Assembly (NCBI RefSeq): GCF_000217955.3 | Contig: NZ_AFOY02000008.1 | Location: 310,001-374,000 of the forward strand | Direction of reading: 5' to 3' | DNA: 64,000 nt | Source of the DNA: Pseudomonas fluorescens HK44 | GTDB lineage: Bacteria > Pseudomonadota > Gammaproteobacteria > Pseudomonadales > Pseudomonadaceae | Part shown: positions 26,483 through 34,175 of the stretch, piece after piece | How the letters are laid out: every line of letters begins with the position of its first letter | How positions within the stretch are numbered: the first letter of the stretch is position 1 | Notes under the pieces: model-generated | Told to the model about the DNA's origin: nothing | Seen by the model: the letters and a program-made list of their open reading frames with translations, nothing else | Databases searched by the model: none | Program-made: the position numbers and the translations under genes

Positions 26483-27490
26483 ATGGGTATTGATCTTCCG
26501 CTGATCTGGGCCGTGATCATCATCTTCGGCATCATGATGTACGTGGTCATGGATGGTTTTGACCTGGGAATCGGCATTCTCTTTCCCTTCATCAAGGGCC
26601 ACCGTGATCGCGATGTGATGATGAACACTGTCGCCCCGGTCTGGGACGGTAACGAAACCTGGCTGGTATTGGGCGGCGCGGCGTTATTTGGCGCCTTCCC
26701 GCTGGCGTATTCGGTGGTGCTGTCGGCGCTGTACATGCCGCTGATCCTGATGCTGATCGGCTTGATCTTCCGCGGTGTGGCCTTCGAGTTCCGTTTCAAG
26801 GCCAAGGATCGTAAGCGGCATATCTGGGACAAATGCTTCATCGGCGGCTCGCTGACGGCGACGTTCTTCCAGGGCGTGGCGCTGGGGGCATTTATCGACG
26901 GCATCCCGGTGGTCAATCGACAGTTCGCTGGCGGCACGCTGGATTGGCTGACACCGTTCTCGCTGTTCTGTGGCGTGGCGTTGATCGTCGCTTATGCGCT
27001 GCTCGGCTGCACCTGGCTGATCATGAAAACCGAAGGTAAGTTGCAAAAGCAAATGCACGACCTGGCCCGTCCGCTTGCGTTCGTGGTGTTGGCGGTGACC
27101 GGTATCGTCAGTATCTGGACCCCGCTGGCTCATGCCGAGATCGCTGCGCGCTGGTTCACCCTGCCGAACCTGTTCTGGTTCCTGCCGGTGCCAATCCTGG
27201 TGTTGGTGACGATGTACGGTTTACTGCGCGCTGTGGCACGTAACGCTCACTACACGCCGTTCCTGTTGACCCTGGTGCTGATCTTCCTCGGTTACAGCGG
27301 TCTGGGAATCAGCCTGTGGCCGAACATCGTGCCGCCGTCGATCTCGATCTGGGACGCCGCCGCACCGCCGCAAAGCCAGGGCTTCATGCTGGTCGGTACC
27401 CTGTTCATCATCCCGTTCATTCTGGGCTACACCTTCTGGAGCTACTACGTGTTCCGCGGCAAGGTGACCCATGAAGACGGTTACCACTAG
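26483..27490 (+). CDS. cioB: Cyanide-insensitive quinol oxidase subunit II
   Basis: A 335-residue CydB-family membrane subunit that partners CioA. The opening WAVIIIFGIMMYVVMDGFDL and the motif APVWDGNETWLVLGGAALFG are diagnostic of bd oxidase subunit II. It is coupled to cioA and followed by a hairpin and then the DUF2474 gene. Confidence 0.95.
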   Translation: MGIDLPLIWAVIIIFGIMMYVVMDGFDLGIGILFPFIKGHRDRDVMMNTVAPVWDGNETWLVLGGAALFGAFPLAYSVVLSALYMPLILMLIGLIFRGVAFEFRFKAKDRKRHIWDKCFIGGSLTATFFQGVALGAFIDGIPVVNRQFAGGTLDWLTPFSLFCGVALIVAYALLGCTWLIMKTEGKLQKQMHDLARPLAFVVLAVTGIVSIWTPLAHAEIAARWFTLPNLFWFLPVPILVLVTMYGLLRAVARNAHYTPFLLTLVLIFLGYSGLGISLWPNIVPPSISIWDAAAPPQSQGFMLVGTLFIIPFILGYTFWSYYVFRGKVTHEDGYH

Positions 27491-27510
27491 TAGGAGCAAA
27501 GCTTGCTCGC

Positions 27511-27534
27511 GATGGCGCCTTGAAAGGCGCCATC
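27511..27534. repeat. Hairpin between cioB and the DUF2474 gene
   Basis: GATGGCGCCTT-GA-AAGGCGCCATC, preceded by a REP-like half TAGGAGCAAAGCTTGCTCGC (27490-27509). It has no T-run. It may stabilise the cioAB mRNA or reduce expression of the small gene. Confidence 0.7.
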
Positions 27535-27558
27535 AAACCCAGACCGAGGACCGGGGCA

Positions 27559-27726
27559 ATGGCTGATAGACACTCTTTGCAGGAAATCGAACAGGCTGAA
27601 AAGAAGCCGCTCTGGCAGCGGCTTGGCTGGCTGGTAATGATCTGGACCGGCAGCGTACTGGCGCTGTTTGTCGTGGCCAGCCTGATGCGCATGTTCATGA
27701 ACGCTGCTGGCCTGACCACTCACTGA
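27559..27726 (+). CDS. DUF2474 small membrane protein, probable CIO accessory subunit
   Basis: A 55-residue protein with one transmembrane helix (LGWLVMIWTGSVLALFVVAS) after a charged N-terminus (MADRHSLQEIEQAEKKPLWQ). DUF2474 genes are known to sit downstream of bd-type oxidases. A role like CydX, stabilising the oxidase, is plausible but inferred. GAGGACCGGGGCA precedes the ATG, and a terminator follows. Confidence 0.82.
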   Translation: MADRHSLQEIEQAEKKPLWQRLGWLVMIWTGSVLALFVVASLMRMFMNAAGLTTH

Positions 27727-27769
27727 TCGACCCGAACATCCCATCCCGTGCCTTGTGGCCCGGATTTAT

Positions 27770-27794
27770 AACCCTCCGCTGGAGGGTTTTTTTT
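27770..27794 (+). terminator. Rho-independent terminator of the cio operon
   Basis: AACCCTCC-GCT-GGAGGGTT followed by a run of T, 44 bases after the DUF2474 stop. Confidence 0.93.
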
Positions 27795-27810
27795 GCCTGG
27801 GCGCGGGCGG

Positions 27811-28935
27811 TTATTTACGGGCCTTGAGGATCACGAATTTGGGCGTTGCCGCGACCTGCTCGACACCGCGGAACAGGCGCGCCAGTTTGCTGTGATAGCC
27901 CAGATGACGGTTGCCGACGATGTACAGCGCGCCGCCCACCACCAGCGCTTCGCGAGCTTGCTGGAACATCCGCCAGGCGAGGAAGTCACTGACCACTTGT
28001 TGCTGATGGAAAGGCGGATTGCACAGCACCACGTCCAGCGACTGCGGTTCCTGCCCGGCCAGGCCATCGCCCGCGCGCACGATGACGTCGCGCTGACCGA
28101 GGGCGGCCTGCCAGTTTTCGGCAGCGGATTGCACGGCCATGAACGATTCGTCCACCAGCGTGTAGTGGGCTTGAGGGTTTTGCAGGGCACTGGCGATGGC
28201 CAACACACCATTGCCGCAACCCAGGTCGGCAACCCGCGCGCTGCCCAGGTTATTTGGCAGATGAGGAAGAAATGCCCGTGTGCCGATGTCCAGGCCTTCG
28301 CGACAGAACACGTTGGCATGGTTCAGTAGTTCGATCGCCGGCTCGTCGAGTTTATAGCGAGTCGGGTAGGGCGACTGCGCGGGCTGTCTGGCGTCGGGTG
28401 TGACAATCAGCAGGCGAGCCTTTTTGACCGCCAGCGAAGCTTGTACCGGGCCAATGTAGCGCTCCAGCAGATCGCCGGCTGCCCGTGGCAGGTGTTTGAC
28501 CATGGCCGCAGCAACCACTTGCGCACCGGGTGCCAGTTGCGTTTGCAGGCGGATCAACTGCTCTTCCAGCAACGCCAGAGTCTTGGGCACACGGATCAGC
28601 ACCCGATCGAACGGACCGACCAATGGTGCATTGGCGGGCACTGTCGGCACAGCATCAAATGCCTGGCCGTTACGTACCAGATTCTTTTCCAGCGCCTGGA
28701 GCGCGAGGAAGGAGTCACTGCTGCTCGTAACCTGAACCTTACCGACAAGGCTCGCCGCCAGCGCACCAAAACTGTCATTGAGCACCAGAACCCGGGTATC
28801 GATGCTGGGCTGCTGTTCGGCCAGATGATTGAGCAGGTACTCGTCGGCTGCATCGAACGCTTGCAGCGGTTCGTTCTGCTGTTCGGGCTGGCGGATCAGG
28901 TCAATTTGGGCGAAGGGGGTTTCGAGCAGGGGCAT
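27811..28935 (-). CDS. rlmG: 23S rRNA (guanine-1835-N2)-methyltransferase
   Basis: A 374-residue two-domain methyltransferase. The start is the ATG at 28935 (MPLLETPFAQIDLIRQPEQQ); the longer frame is basic filler. The C-terminal MTS domain has SAM motif RVADLGCGNGVLAIASAL and the catalytic VVLCNPPFHQQ. The N-terminal half is the degenerate duplicate domain typical of RlmG/RsmC. It acts on 23S rRNA in the large-subunit precursor. RsmC is the main alternative; the N-terminus and length favour RlmG. Confidence 0.9.
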   Translation of the reverse strand: MPLLETPFAQIDLIRQPEQQNEPLQAFDAADEYLLNHLAEQQPSIDTRVLVLNDSFGALAASLVGKVQVTSSSDSFLALQALEKNLVRNGQAFDAVPTVPANAPLVGPFDRVLIRVPKTLALLEEQLIRLQTQLAPGAQVVAAAMVKHLPRAAGDLLERYIGPVQASLAVKKARLLIVTPDARQPAQSPYPTRYKLDEPAIELLNHANVFCREGLDIGTRAFLPHLPNNLGSARVADLGCGNGVLAIASALQNPQAHYTLVDESFMAVQSAAENWQAALGQRDVIVRAGDGLAGQEPQSLDVVLCNPPFHQQQVVSDFLAWRMFQQAREALVVGGALYIVGNRHLGYHSKLARLFRGVEQVAATPKFVILKARK

Positions 28936-29139
28936 GGGGCGGGAACTCTGGGTAATCAACGGGTGTCCCGCGGTTTTGCACGTTTTCAATGCTGGACGGG
29001 ACCGCCTGAGTGGACTGCGTCGCGGTGTCGTTCGCTTCATCACTCAGAAGGGGTGTAAATGGTACGTTTTTTTCCGTTCGATTACTCCCTGGTTTTTCCG
29101 TCGTGGTCAGCACGGATAAACGGTCAGGTTGGTCAAGGT

Positions 29140-29856
29140 TCAGATAAATTTGCACTTCGCGGCTTGTACCACGGCAGAAATCTTATTGGTGACGCCTAAC
29201 TTCTGAATCGCTCTGCCGATGTGAAAATTCACCGTCCGCGGGCTGAGACTGAGGATGCGCCCGATGTCCGCCGCGGTCTTGCCATCTGCGGACCACTTCA
29301 GCACCTCCGTTTCTCGTGGCGATAAATGAATCACGCTCAAGCTGCCGGGATTCTCGCTGGGCAGATTTTGCATCGCGAGAACATGCAGCTTTTGGCTGAT
29401 GCATGTCGCATAACCGAGGTTTTCATAGAGTTCATAAGCGGTGATACGGCAATGGCTTCGGGCGACGCTGAGCATACCGCTGCTATGGTTATTCAGGTCA
29501 TGTACCGGCAGCGCCCAACCGTACAGCATGCCTTGATGCGCGAGTGCGCGCCGCAGATCGGGGACGTCGGTGAAGGTCTCGCTGTCCCAGAGAATAGGTA
29601 GCATTGAATGATTGCAATGAGCCACTGTTGGGTCTATCGCGCAGTAATTGTTTTGCTCATAATGGCTGTTCCAGCCGGTTGAGTAATTATTAAGATTTAC
29701 CTTGTTAAAACAATGGGTTGGTGTATGAGAAAGCATCGAAAACGCACAGTATTCGTAGCCAATATTATTAAAGAAATCGAGTGCAATTTTGTAGGCGACT
29801 TTAATGTTTGACTCACAAATCAATTTTCTTAACAGAGTTTCCTTCCAGGTATCCAT
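29140..29856 (-). CDS. LuxR-type solo regulator (AHL-binding domain plus HTH)
   Basis: A 238-residue quorum-sensing type regulator. The autoinducer domain keeps the invariant residues of LuxR/TraR proteins: Trp and Tyr in GWNSHYEQ, Asp-Pro in AIDPTVAH, Trp in LPILWDS and Gly in YGWALPV. The C-terminal HTH (about residues 175-235) has LSPRETEVLKWSADGKTAAD and LSPRTVNFHIGRAIQKLGV, with the conserved E, L and G. No luxI is in the window. The gene is visibly more AT-rich than its neighbours, particularly the 5' half. GGGAG lies eight bases before the ATG. A 20-bp dyad upstream may be its binding site. Confidence 0.9.
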   Translation of the reverse strand: MDTWKETLLRKLICESNIKVAYKIALDFFNNIGYEYCAFSMLSHTPTHCFNKVNLNNYSTGWNSHYEQNNYCAIDPTVAHCNHSMLPILWDSETFTDVPDLRRALAHQGMLYGWALPVHDLNNHSSGMLSVARSHCRITAYELYENLGYATCISQKLHVLAMQNLPSENPGSLSVIHLSPRETEVLKWSADGKTAADIGRILSLSPRTVNFHIGRAIQKLGVTNKISAVVQAAKCKFI

Positions 29857-30195
29857 AGAGAATGCTCCCTGTACTTCACTTCGCAGGCATTAATTGGATC
29901 CAAATTTTACGTCAAGATTGTAGGGTAAATCTTACGTATGTGAAGTGAATTTTTGCTCTTGATGGGCTCTTCAAATGAACAGCCGGTTCTTAGAAGAACA
30001 GAACTTGTACAGAACATGAGACATCGTCCGTCATCTGTAGAAATATTAAAATCATCTTCATCCTCTCGCTATGAGGCCCGCTTTAACTCTTTAATTAACA
30101 GTTCGTCGTCTGTCCATTAATACCACTACAAAACGGTGGTGTTTCTTCGTCCGGCTTTGCGGGACACTGGAGCGACCAGACTTATGGAGCGCCCC
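29857..30195. other. AT-rich control region between the LuxR solo and fpr
   Basis: 339 bases with no supported gene and clearly lower GC than the surroundings. It contains the dyad at 29914-29933 and a short palindrome GTTCTT-AG-AAGAAC (29986-29999). Confidence 0.6.
29914..29933. promoter_or_regulatory. Lux-box-like 20-bp dyad
   Basis: AAGATT-GTAGGGTA-AATCTT: perfect 6-base arms with 8 central bases, 20 bp in total as in lux boxes. The flanking TACG/ACGTA bases partly extend the symmetry. It lies 58 bases upstream of the LuxR solo start. Confidence 0.5.
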
Positions 30196-30972
30196 ATGAC
30201 CGGCAGCGCAGAGAAGTTCACCCGCCAAACCCTGCTCGATGTCCAGCCATTGACCCCCAGCCTGTTCACGCTGCGTACCACGAGAGATCCGGGCTTTCGT
30301 TTTCGTGCCGGGCAATTCGCCCGTTTAGGGGTTACGAAGGCAGACGGCAGTACGGTATGGCGCGCTTATTCCATGGTGTCTTCACCCCATGACGAGTTTC
30401 TTGAGTTCTTCTCCATCGTCGTTCCGGGAGGTGAATTTACCAGCGAGCTGGGCCGTCTGGAGGTGGGCGATACCTTGAAGGTTGACTGTCAGGCCTTTGG
30501 TTTCCTGACCCTCGATCGTTTCGTCGATGGGCGCGATCTCTGGTTATTGTCCACAGGAACGGGTATTGCCCCGTTTTTGTCGATCCTCCAGGACTTCGAG
30601 GTCTGGGAGAAGTTCGAGCGCATCATTCTGGTTTATAGCGTGCGCCAAGCGCGGGAGTTGGCGTATCAGGCGCTGATTGCTCAATTGCAAGAGCGTGAGT
30701 ATTTGGTGGAGCACGCTCATAAACTGCAATTTATCGCCACGGTCACCCGTGAGCCGCATCCGCAAGCGTTGAGCGGGCGAATCACTCAGTTGATCAAAAG
30801 TGGCGAGTTGGAGCGGGTGGCGGGTGTCACGATGACGGCCGAACATTCGCGGGTAATGCTCTGCGGAAACCCGCAGATGATCGATGACACGCGCAACCTG
30901 CTGAAAGCGCGCGACATGCAACTGAGCCTGACTCGGCGACCTGGCCAGGTGGCCGTGGAGAATTACTGGTAA
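30196..30972 (+). CDS. fpr: Ferredoxin--NADP+ reductase (FprB-like)
   Basis: A 258-residue FAD reductase. The FAD site is WRAYSMVSSPHDEFLEFF (RxYS motif), the NADP region is LWLLSTGTGIAPFLSIL, and MLCGNPQMIDDTR is followed by the C-terminus VAVENYW. It passes electrons between NADPH and ferredoxin/flavodoxin in the cytoplasm. The start is ATG 30196; ATG 30184 is possible. In P. aeruginosa the paralogue next to mscL is FprB, which matches this context. Confidence 0.9.
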   Translation: MTGSAEKFTRQTLLDVQPLTPSLFTLRTTRDPGFRFRAGQFARLGVTKADGSTVWRAYSMVSSPHDEFLEFFSIVVPGGEFTSELGRLEVGDTLKVDCQAFGFLTLDRFVDGRDLWLLSTGTGIAPFLSILQDFEVWEKFERIILVYSVRQARELAYQALIAQLQEREYLVEHAHKLQFIATVTREPHPQALSGRITQLIKSGELERVAGVTMTAEHSRVMLCGNPQMIDDTRNLLKARDMQLSLTRRPGQVAVENYW

Positions 30973-30975
30973 TGA

Positions 30976-31003
30976 AAAACGACGCCATCAGGCGCCGTTT
31001 ATT
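30976..31003. terminator. Bidirectional terminator between fpr and mscL
   Basis: AACGACGCC-ATCA-GGCGCCGTT (one mismatch), with A-run upstream and T-rich bases downstream, between the two convergent genes. Confidence 0.7.
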
Positions 31004-31017
31004 TCGCAACGCAGCTT

Positions 31018-31431
31018 TCAGGGCTTGTTGTTCTGCGCTTTGAGCAGGTCGCGAATCTCGCTCAACAGTTCTTCTTCCTTGGTCGGAACCGGCGGCAGGC
31101 TTGGCGCCACAGCCTCTTCACGCTTCAGGCGGTTGATGGCTTTCACGCCCATGAAGATTGCGAACGCGACGATCAGAAAATCGATGATGCTCTGGATGAA
31201 TTTACCGTAGGCCAGCACCACGGCCGGAACAGTGCCCTGTGCCGCTTTCAGCGTGACCGCCAGGTCCGCGAAGTCCACCCCCCCGATCAGCAGGCCGATT
31301 GGCGGCATGACGACATCACCGACAAACGACGAAACGATTTTACCGAACGCGGCGCCGATGATAATACCGACGGCCATGTCAACCACATTACCTTTGACCG
31401 CGAAGGCCTTGAACTCACTGAGCACGCCCAT
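31018..31431 (-). CDS. mscL: Large-conductance mechanosensitive channel
   Basis: A 137-residue inner-membrane channel that opens under hypo-osmotic shock. It opens [20 protein letters not shown], then [20 protein letters not shown], the pore-lining first helix and signature. The second helix is [20 protein letters not shown], and the C-terminal helical bundle is [14 protein letters not shown]. Length is as usual for the family. Confidence 0.97.
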   Translation of the reverse strand: MGVLSEFKAFAVKGNVVDMAVGIIIGAAFGKIVSSFVGDVVMPPIGLLIGGVDFADLAVTLKAAQGTVPAVVLAYGKFIQSIIDFLIVAFAIFMGVKAINRLKREEAVAPSLPPVPTKEEELLSEIRDLLKAQNNKP

Positions 31432-31667
31432 AGGTTATTCCTTGTTACAGATGAGGTTGGTGAACGCAGTGTAAATCAGCAAATCGAGTCTTGCCCGACA
31501 CAACTGCATATAGCGTTCGTTTCTATCGACCCGTTTACCGGTAAATAGTTTGCAAAGTGCCATCAATCGCCCGCGACTACACGCCAACCCTTTGAGTCAC
31601 TGGAAAAAGCTCTCAATCGCCCGGTTGTGATCGGTCCTTTTTTGCCAGGACCGCCACCGTGGTATGG

Positions 31668-31799
31668 ATGAGCAGTACCCTTGGCAACTTTCGCGTGAGC
31701 CATGATTGCTACGATCTGACGAAGGTTGAAATGCTGGCGGTCAGCGAGAAAACTCCGGTGTTTGTGCATACCCATTACGCAGACGAATCTGGAGGCTGA
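31668..31799 (+). other. Short frame, possible gene remnant (43 codons)
   Basis: MSSTLGNFRVSHDCYDLTKV and MLAVSEKTPVFVHTHYADES give a protein-like composition, but the frame is open upstream for only about 24 codons (to 31596) without a good start. I do not recognise a family. It may be the 3' remnant of a larger gene. Confidence 0.25.
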
Positions 31800-31822
31800 T
31801 TCCATCCAGGAGCTGTAAGTTG

Positions 31823-32014
31823 ATGAGCGCAAAAGACGATATACGTTGTTTGAGATTTTATGTGGGGGTGAACAAGGCGTTAAGGTTCCTGATCAAAAAG
31901 CGGGTTGTTCAAGTGATGATAAAGGTCTGTGTTAGTGCATTTGATAGCAATGTTGGTGATGTGAGGGCGGTGACGTTAAACATGAATCTTGTACGTACGG
32001 TTCTTAAGTTTTAA
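31823..32014 (+). CDS. Small hypothetical protein in the AT-rich gap
   Basis: 63 residues, basic and hydrophobic (MSAKDDIRCLRFYVGVNKAL, then RFLIKKRVVQVMIKVCVSAF). CAGGAG lies ten bases before the ATG, and the gene begins 23 bases after the end of the preceding short frame. There is no known domain. Composition is AT-rich, unlike resident genes. It could be a real small gene of a mobile fragment or a chance frame. Confidence 0.3.
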   Translation: MSAKDDIRCLRFYVGVNKALRFLIKKRVVQVMIKVCVSAFDSNVGDVRAVTLNMNLVRTVLKF

Positions 32015-32221
32015 GTGGTGTACAAGTTTTACATCGAATGGTCGAGTGCTACGTGGGCAGCGTTCAATAGTTTCAGCGAAAAAGTTAGACCGATACGGCT
32101 TAAGCGTAATCCTGCGAGTGCTTTCCCTATCATCGAAAAGTTTCGTTGAACAACGGTCGTCAGGACAGTGCGCTGAAGTTGTCCAGCTGAGCTATCATCG
32201 CGGTTTTTTCCAGGAGTTCAG

Positions 32222-33589
32222 ATGGCCAAGGCAAAGCGCATGTACGGCTGCACCGAGTGTGGCTCGACCTTCCCCAAGTGGGCTGGCCAATGCGGCGAAT
32301 GCGGGGCCTGGAACACCCTGACTGAAACCCTGGTGGAAAGTGGCGGGGCTGCCGCCCCCAGCGGTCGGACCGGTTGGGCCGGGCAGCAGGCGCAAATCAA
32401 GACGCTGGCTGAAGTCAGCGTCGAAGAAATTCCACGTTTCTCCACCGCGTCCGGTGAGCTGGATCGGGTGCTCGGTGGCGGTCTGGTCGATGGCTCGGTG
32501 GTGTTGATCGGCGGTGATCCGGGTATCGGCAAGTCGACCATCCTTCTGCAAACCCTGTGCAACCTCGCAACCCGGATGCCGGCACTCTATGTCACCGGCG
32601 AAGAGTCCCAGCAGCAAGTGGCCATGCGCGCCCGACGTCTGGGCTTGCCGCAAGATCAACTGCGGGTCATGACCGAAACCTGCATCGAAACCATCATTGC
32701 CACGGCCCGGGTGGAAAAACCCAAGGTCATGGTGATCGACTCGATCCAGACGATTTTCACTGAGCAACTGCAATCGGCACCAGGCGGCGTGTCCCAGGTT
32801 CGCGAAAGCGCGGCGTTGCTGGTGCGTTACGCGAAACAGAGCGGCACGGCGATTTTCCTCGTCGGCCACGTGACCAAAGAAGGCGCATTGGCGGGGCCCC
32901 GAGTGCTGGAGCACATGGTCGACACGGTGCTGTATTTCGAAGGAGAGTCGGATGGACGCTTGCGTCTGTTGCGGGCGGTGAAAAACCGCTTCGGTGCGGT
33001 CAACGAGTTGGGCGTGTTCGGTATGACTGACAAGGGCCTGAAGGAAGTCTCCAACCCGTCGGCGATTTTTCTCACGCGCGCGCAGGAGGAAGTTCCGGGC
33101 AGCGTAGTGATGGCGACATGGGAAGGCACACGACCGATGTTGGTGGAGGTTCAGGCGTTGGTGGATGACAGTCACCTGGCCAACCCGCGCCGTGTCACCC
33201 TCGGTCTGGATCAGAATCGTCTGGCCATGCTGTTGGCCGTGCTGCACCGTCATGGCGGTATACCGACGCACGACCAGGACGTGTTCCTCAACGTGGTCGG
33301 CGGGGTCAAGGTGCTGGAAACGGCATCCGACCTGGCGTTGATGGCGGCCGTGATGTCCAGCCTGCGCAATCGGCCATTGCCCCACGATCTGCTGGTGTTC
33401 GGTGAGGTTGGCTTGTCCGGTGAAGTACGGCCGGTGCCAAGCGGTCAGGAGCGCTTGAAGGAAGCGGCCAAGCATGGTTTCAAACGCGCAATCGTGCCCA
33501 AGGGCAATGCACCGAAGGAAGCGCCTGCCGGGTTGCGGATCATCGCGGTGACCCGACTGGAACAAGCCCTGGACGCGCTATTTGAATAA
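32222..33589 (+). CDS. radA: DNA repair protein RadA
   Basis: A 455-residue RecA-like branch-migration helicase used in recombination intermediates. The N-terminal C4 zinc finger is CTECGSTFPKWAGQCGECGA (C10, C13, C24, C27). Walker A is GGDPGIGKST near residue 98, the RadA-specific motif is VKNRFGAVNELGVF, and the C-terminal Lon-protease-like domain includes VVGGVKVLETASDLALMAAV. Length is typical. It is convergent with mapZ. Confidence 0.97.
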   Translation: MAKAKRMYGCTECGSTFPKWAGQCGECGAWNTLTETLVESGGAAAPSGRTGWAGQQAQIKTLAEVSVEEIPRFSTASGELDRVLGGGLVDGSVVLIGGDPGIGKSTILLQTLCNLATRMPALYVTGEESQQQVAMRARRLGLPQDQLRVMTETCIETIIATARVEKPKVMVIDSIQTIFTEQLQSAPGGVSQVRESAALLVRYAKQSGTAIFLVGHVTKEGALAGPRVLEHMVDTVLYFEGESDGRLRLLRAVKNRFGAVNELGVFGMTDKGLKEVSNPSAIFLTRAQEEVPGSVVMATWEGTRPMLVEVQALVDDSHLANPRRVTLGLDQNRLAMLLAVLHRHGGIPTHDQDVFLNVVGGVKVLETASDLALMAAVMSSLRNRPLPHDLLVFGEVGLSGEVRPVPSGQERLKEAAKHGFKRAIVPKGNAPKEAPAGLRIIAVTRLEQALDALFE

Positions 33590-33636
33590 ACCCAACCCTC
33601 ATGGGAGCAGCCTGCTGCAGCTCCTGCGAGAGTGGG

Positions 33637-34005
33637 TCAAATGTGGATCAGCGCGCCCAGCTCCCGTTCCAGCTCGGCCTGATCGCCCGTATTGAGTTCG
33701 ATCAAGCGTCGCAGGCTGCTGACGGACTCCAGGCCGATGTACCGACAGACGAAGCCCAATTGGCGGTTATTGTCATGGGACAGTTGCACGTCCATGCGGA
33801 TCTCGGTGTCTTTGCTCAAGTGAATATCGACCGAAAACATCTTCTCTTTGTCCCCGAGCCAGGGCTCGGGGCGTTCGATCAACAGGCCCTTGAGTGACAG
33901 GTCGAGCAGTTTCACCGGCCAGCGATGCTCACCCTGGCTGAGCTCGGTTATGGCATCGAAGGCAATGCGTTTGAAGCGGCGGCGATTGGCAGGGTGGTCC
34001 CTCAT
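33637..34005 (-). CDS. mapZ: PilZ-domain c-di-GMP adaptor (MapZ-like)
   Basis: A 122-residue single PilZ domain. The ATG at 34005 gives MRDHPANRRRFKRIAFDAIT, with the c-di-GMP motif RxxxR (R9...R13) and the second motif DLSLKG. In P. aeruginosa the single-PilZ gene beside radA is MapZ (PA4608), which binds c-di-GMP and inhibits the CheR1 chemotaxis methyltransferase. Sequence and position match, so I use the symbol. Target binding in this species is inferred. The c-di-GMP enzyme MorA is encoded 8 kb away. Confidence 0.85.
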   Translation of the reverse strand: MRDHPANRRRFKRIAFDAITELSQGEHRWPVKLLDLSLKGLLIERPEPWLGDKEKMFSVDIHLSKDTEIRMDVQLSHDNNRQLGFVCRYIGLESVSSLRRLIELNTGDQAELERELGALIHI

Positions 34006-34109
34006 GGCGCAATCCTCTGGGTGTTCGCTGACTATAGACCGGCATCCGCACAGGCTGCCACCCAAGGCAGTTTTCGTACAGAGCCTGGGACCTATGTCGG
34101 GGTATGGTC

Positions 34110-34130
34110 TTTAGCGCCAGTAGCGCTAAA
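34110..34130. promoter_or_regulatory. Palindrome in the cstA leader
   Basis: TTTAGCGC-CAGTA-GCGCTAAA, perfect 8-base arms, 46 bases before the cstA start. It could be an operator or a leader hairpin; no known regulator is assigned. Confidence 0.45.
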
Positions 34131-34175
34131 CTCGGGGTGACGGTCTTTTTTGTCCACTCTGGCTGGAATAAAAAA

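Larger units (their letters stand above)
31432..32221. other. AT-rich gap between mscL and radA
   Basis: 790 bases with low GC and no recognisable gene, apart from two very short plus-strand frames listed separately. The base composition differs from the neighbours, which suggests a decayed insertion or a horizontally acquired fragment. No terminal inverted repeats or transposase motif could be recognised by eye. Confidence 0.5.

Noticed and set aside
31563..31832. An 89-codon minus-strand frame in the AT-rich gap
   Set aside because: No ribosome site or domain. I looked for a transposase remnant because of a short RAIESFFQ-like reading, but it is broken by stops and too short to support.
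32195..33565. A 456-codon minus-strand frame opposite radA
   Set aside because: Antisense of RadA, which shows every expected motif; no family features in the shadow frame.
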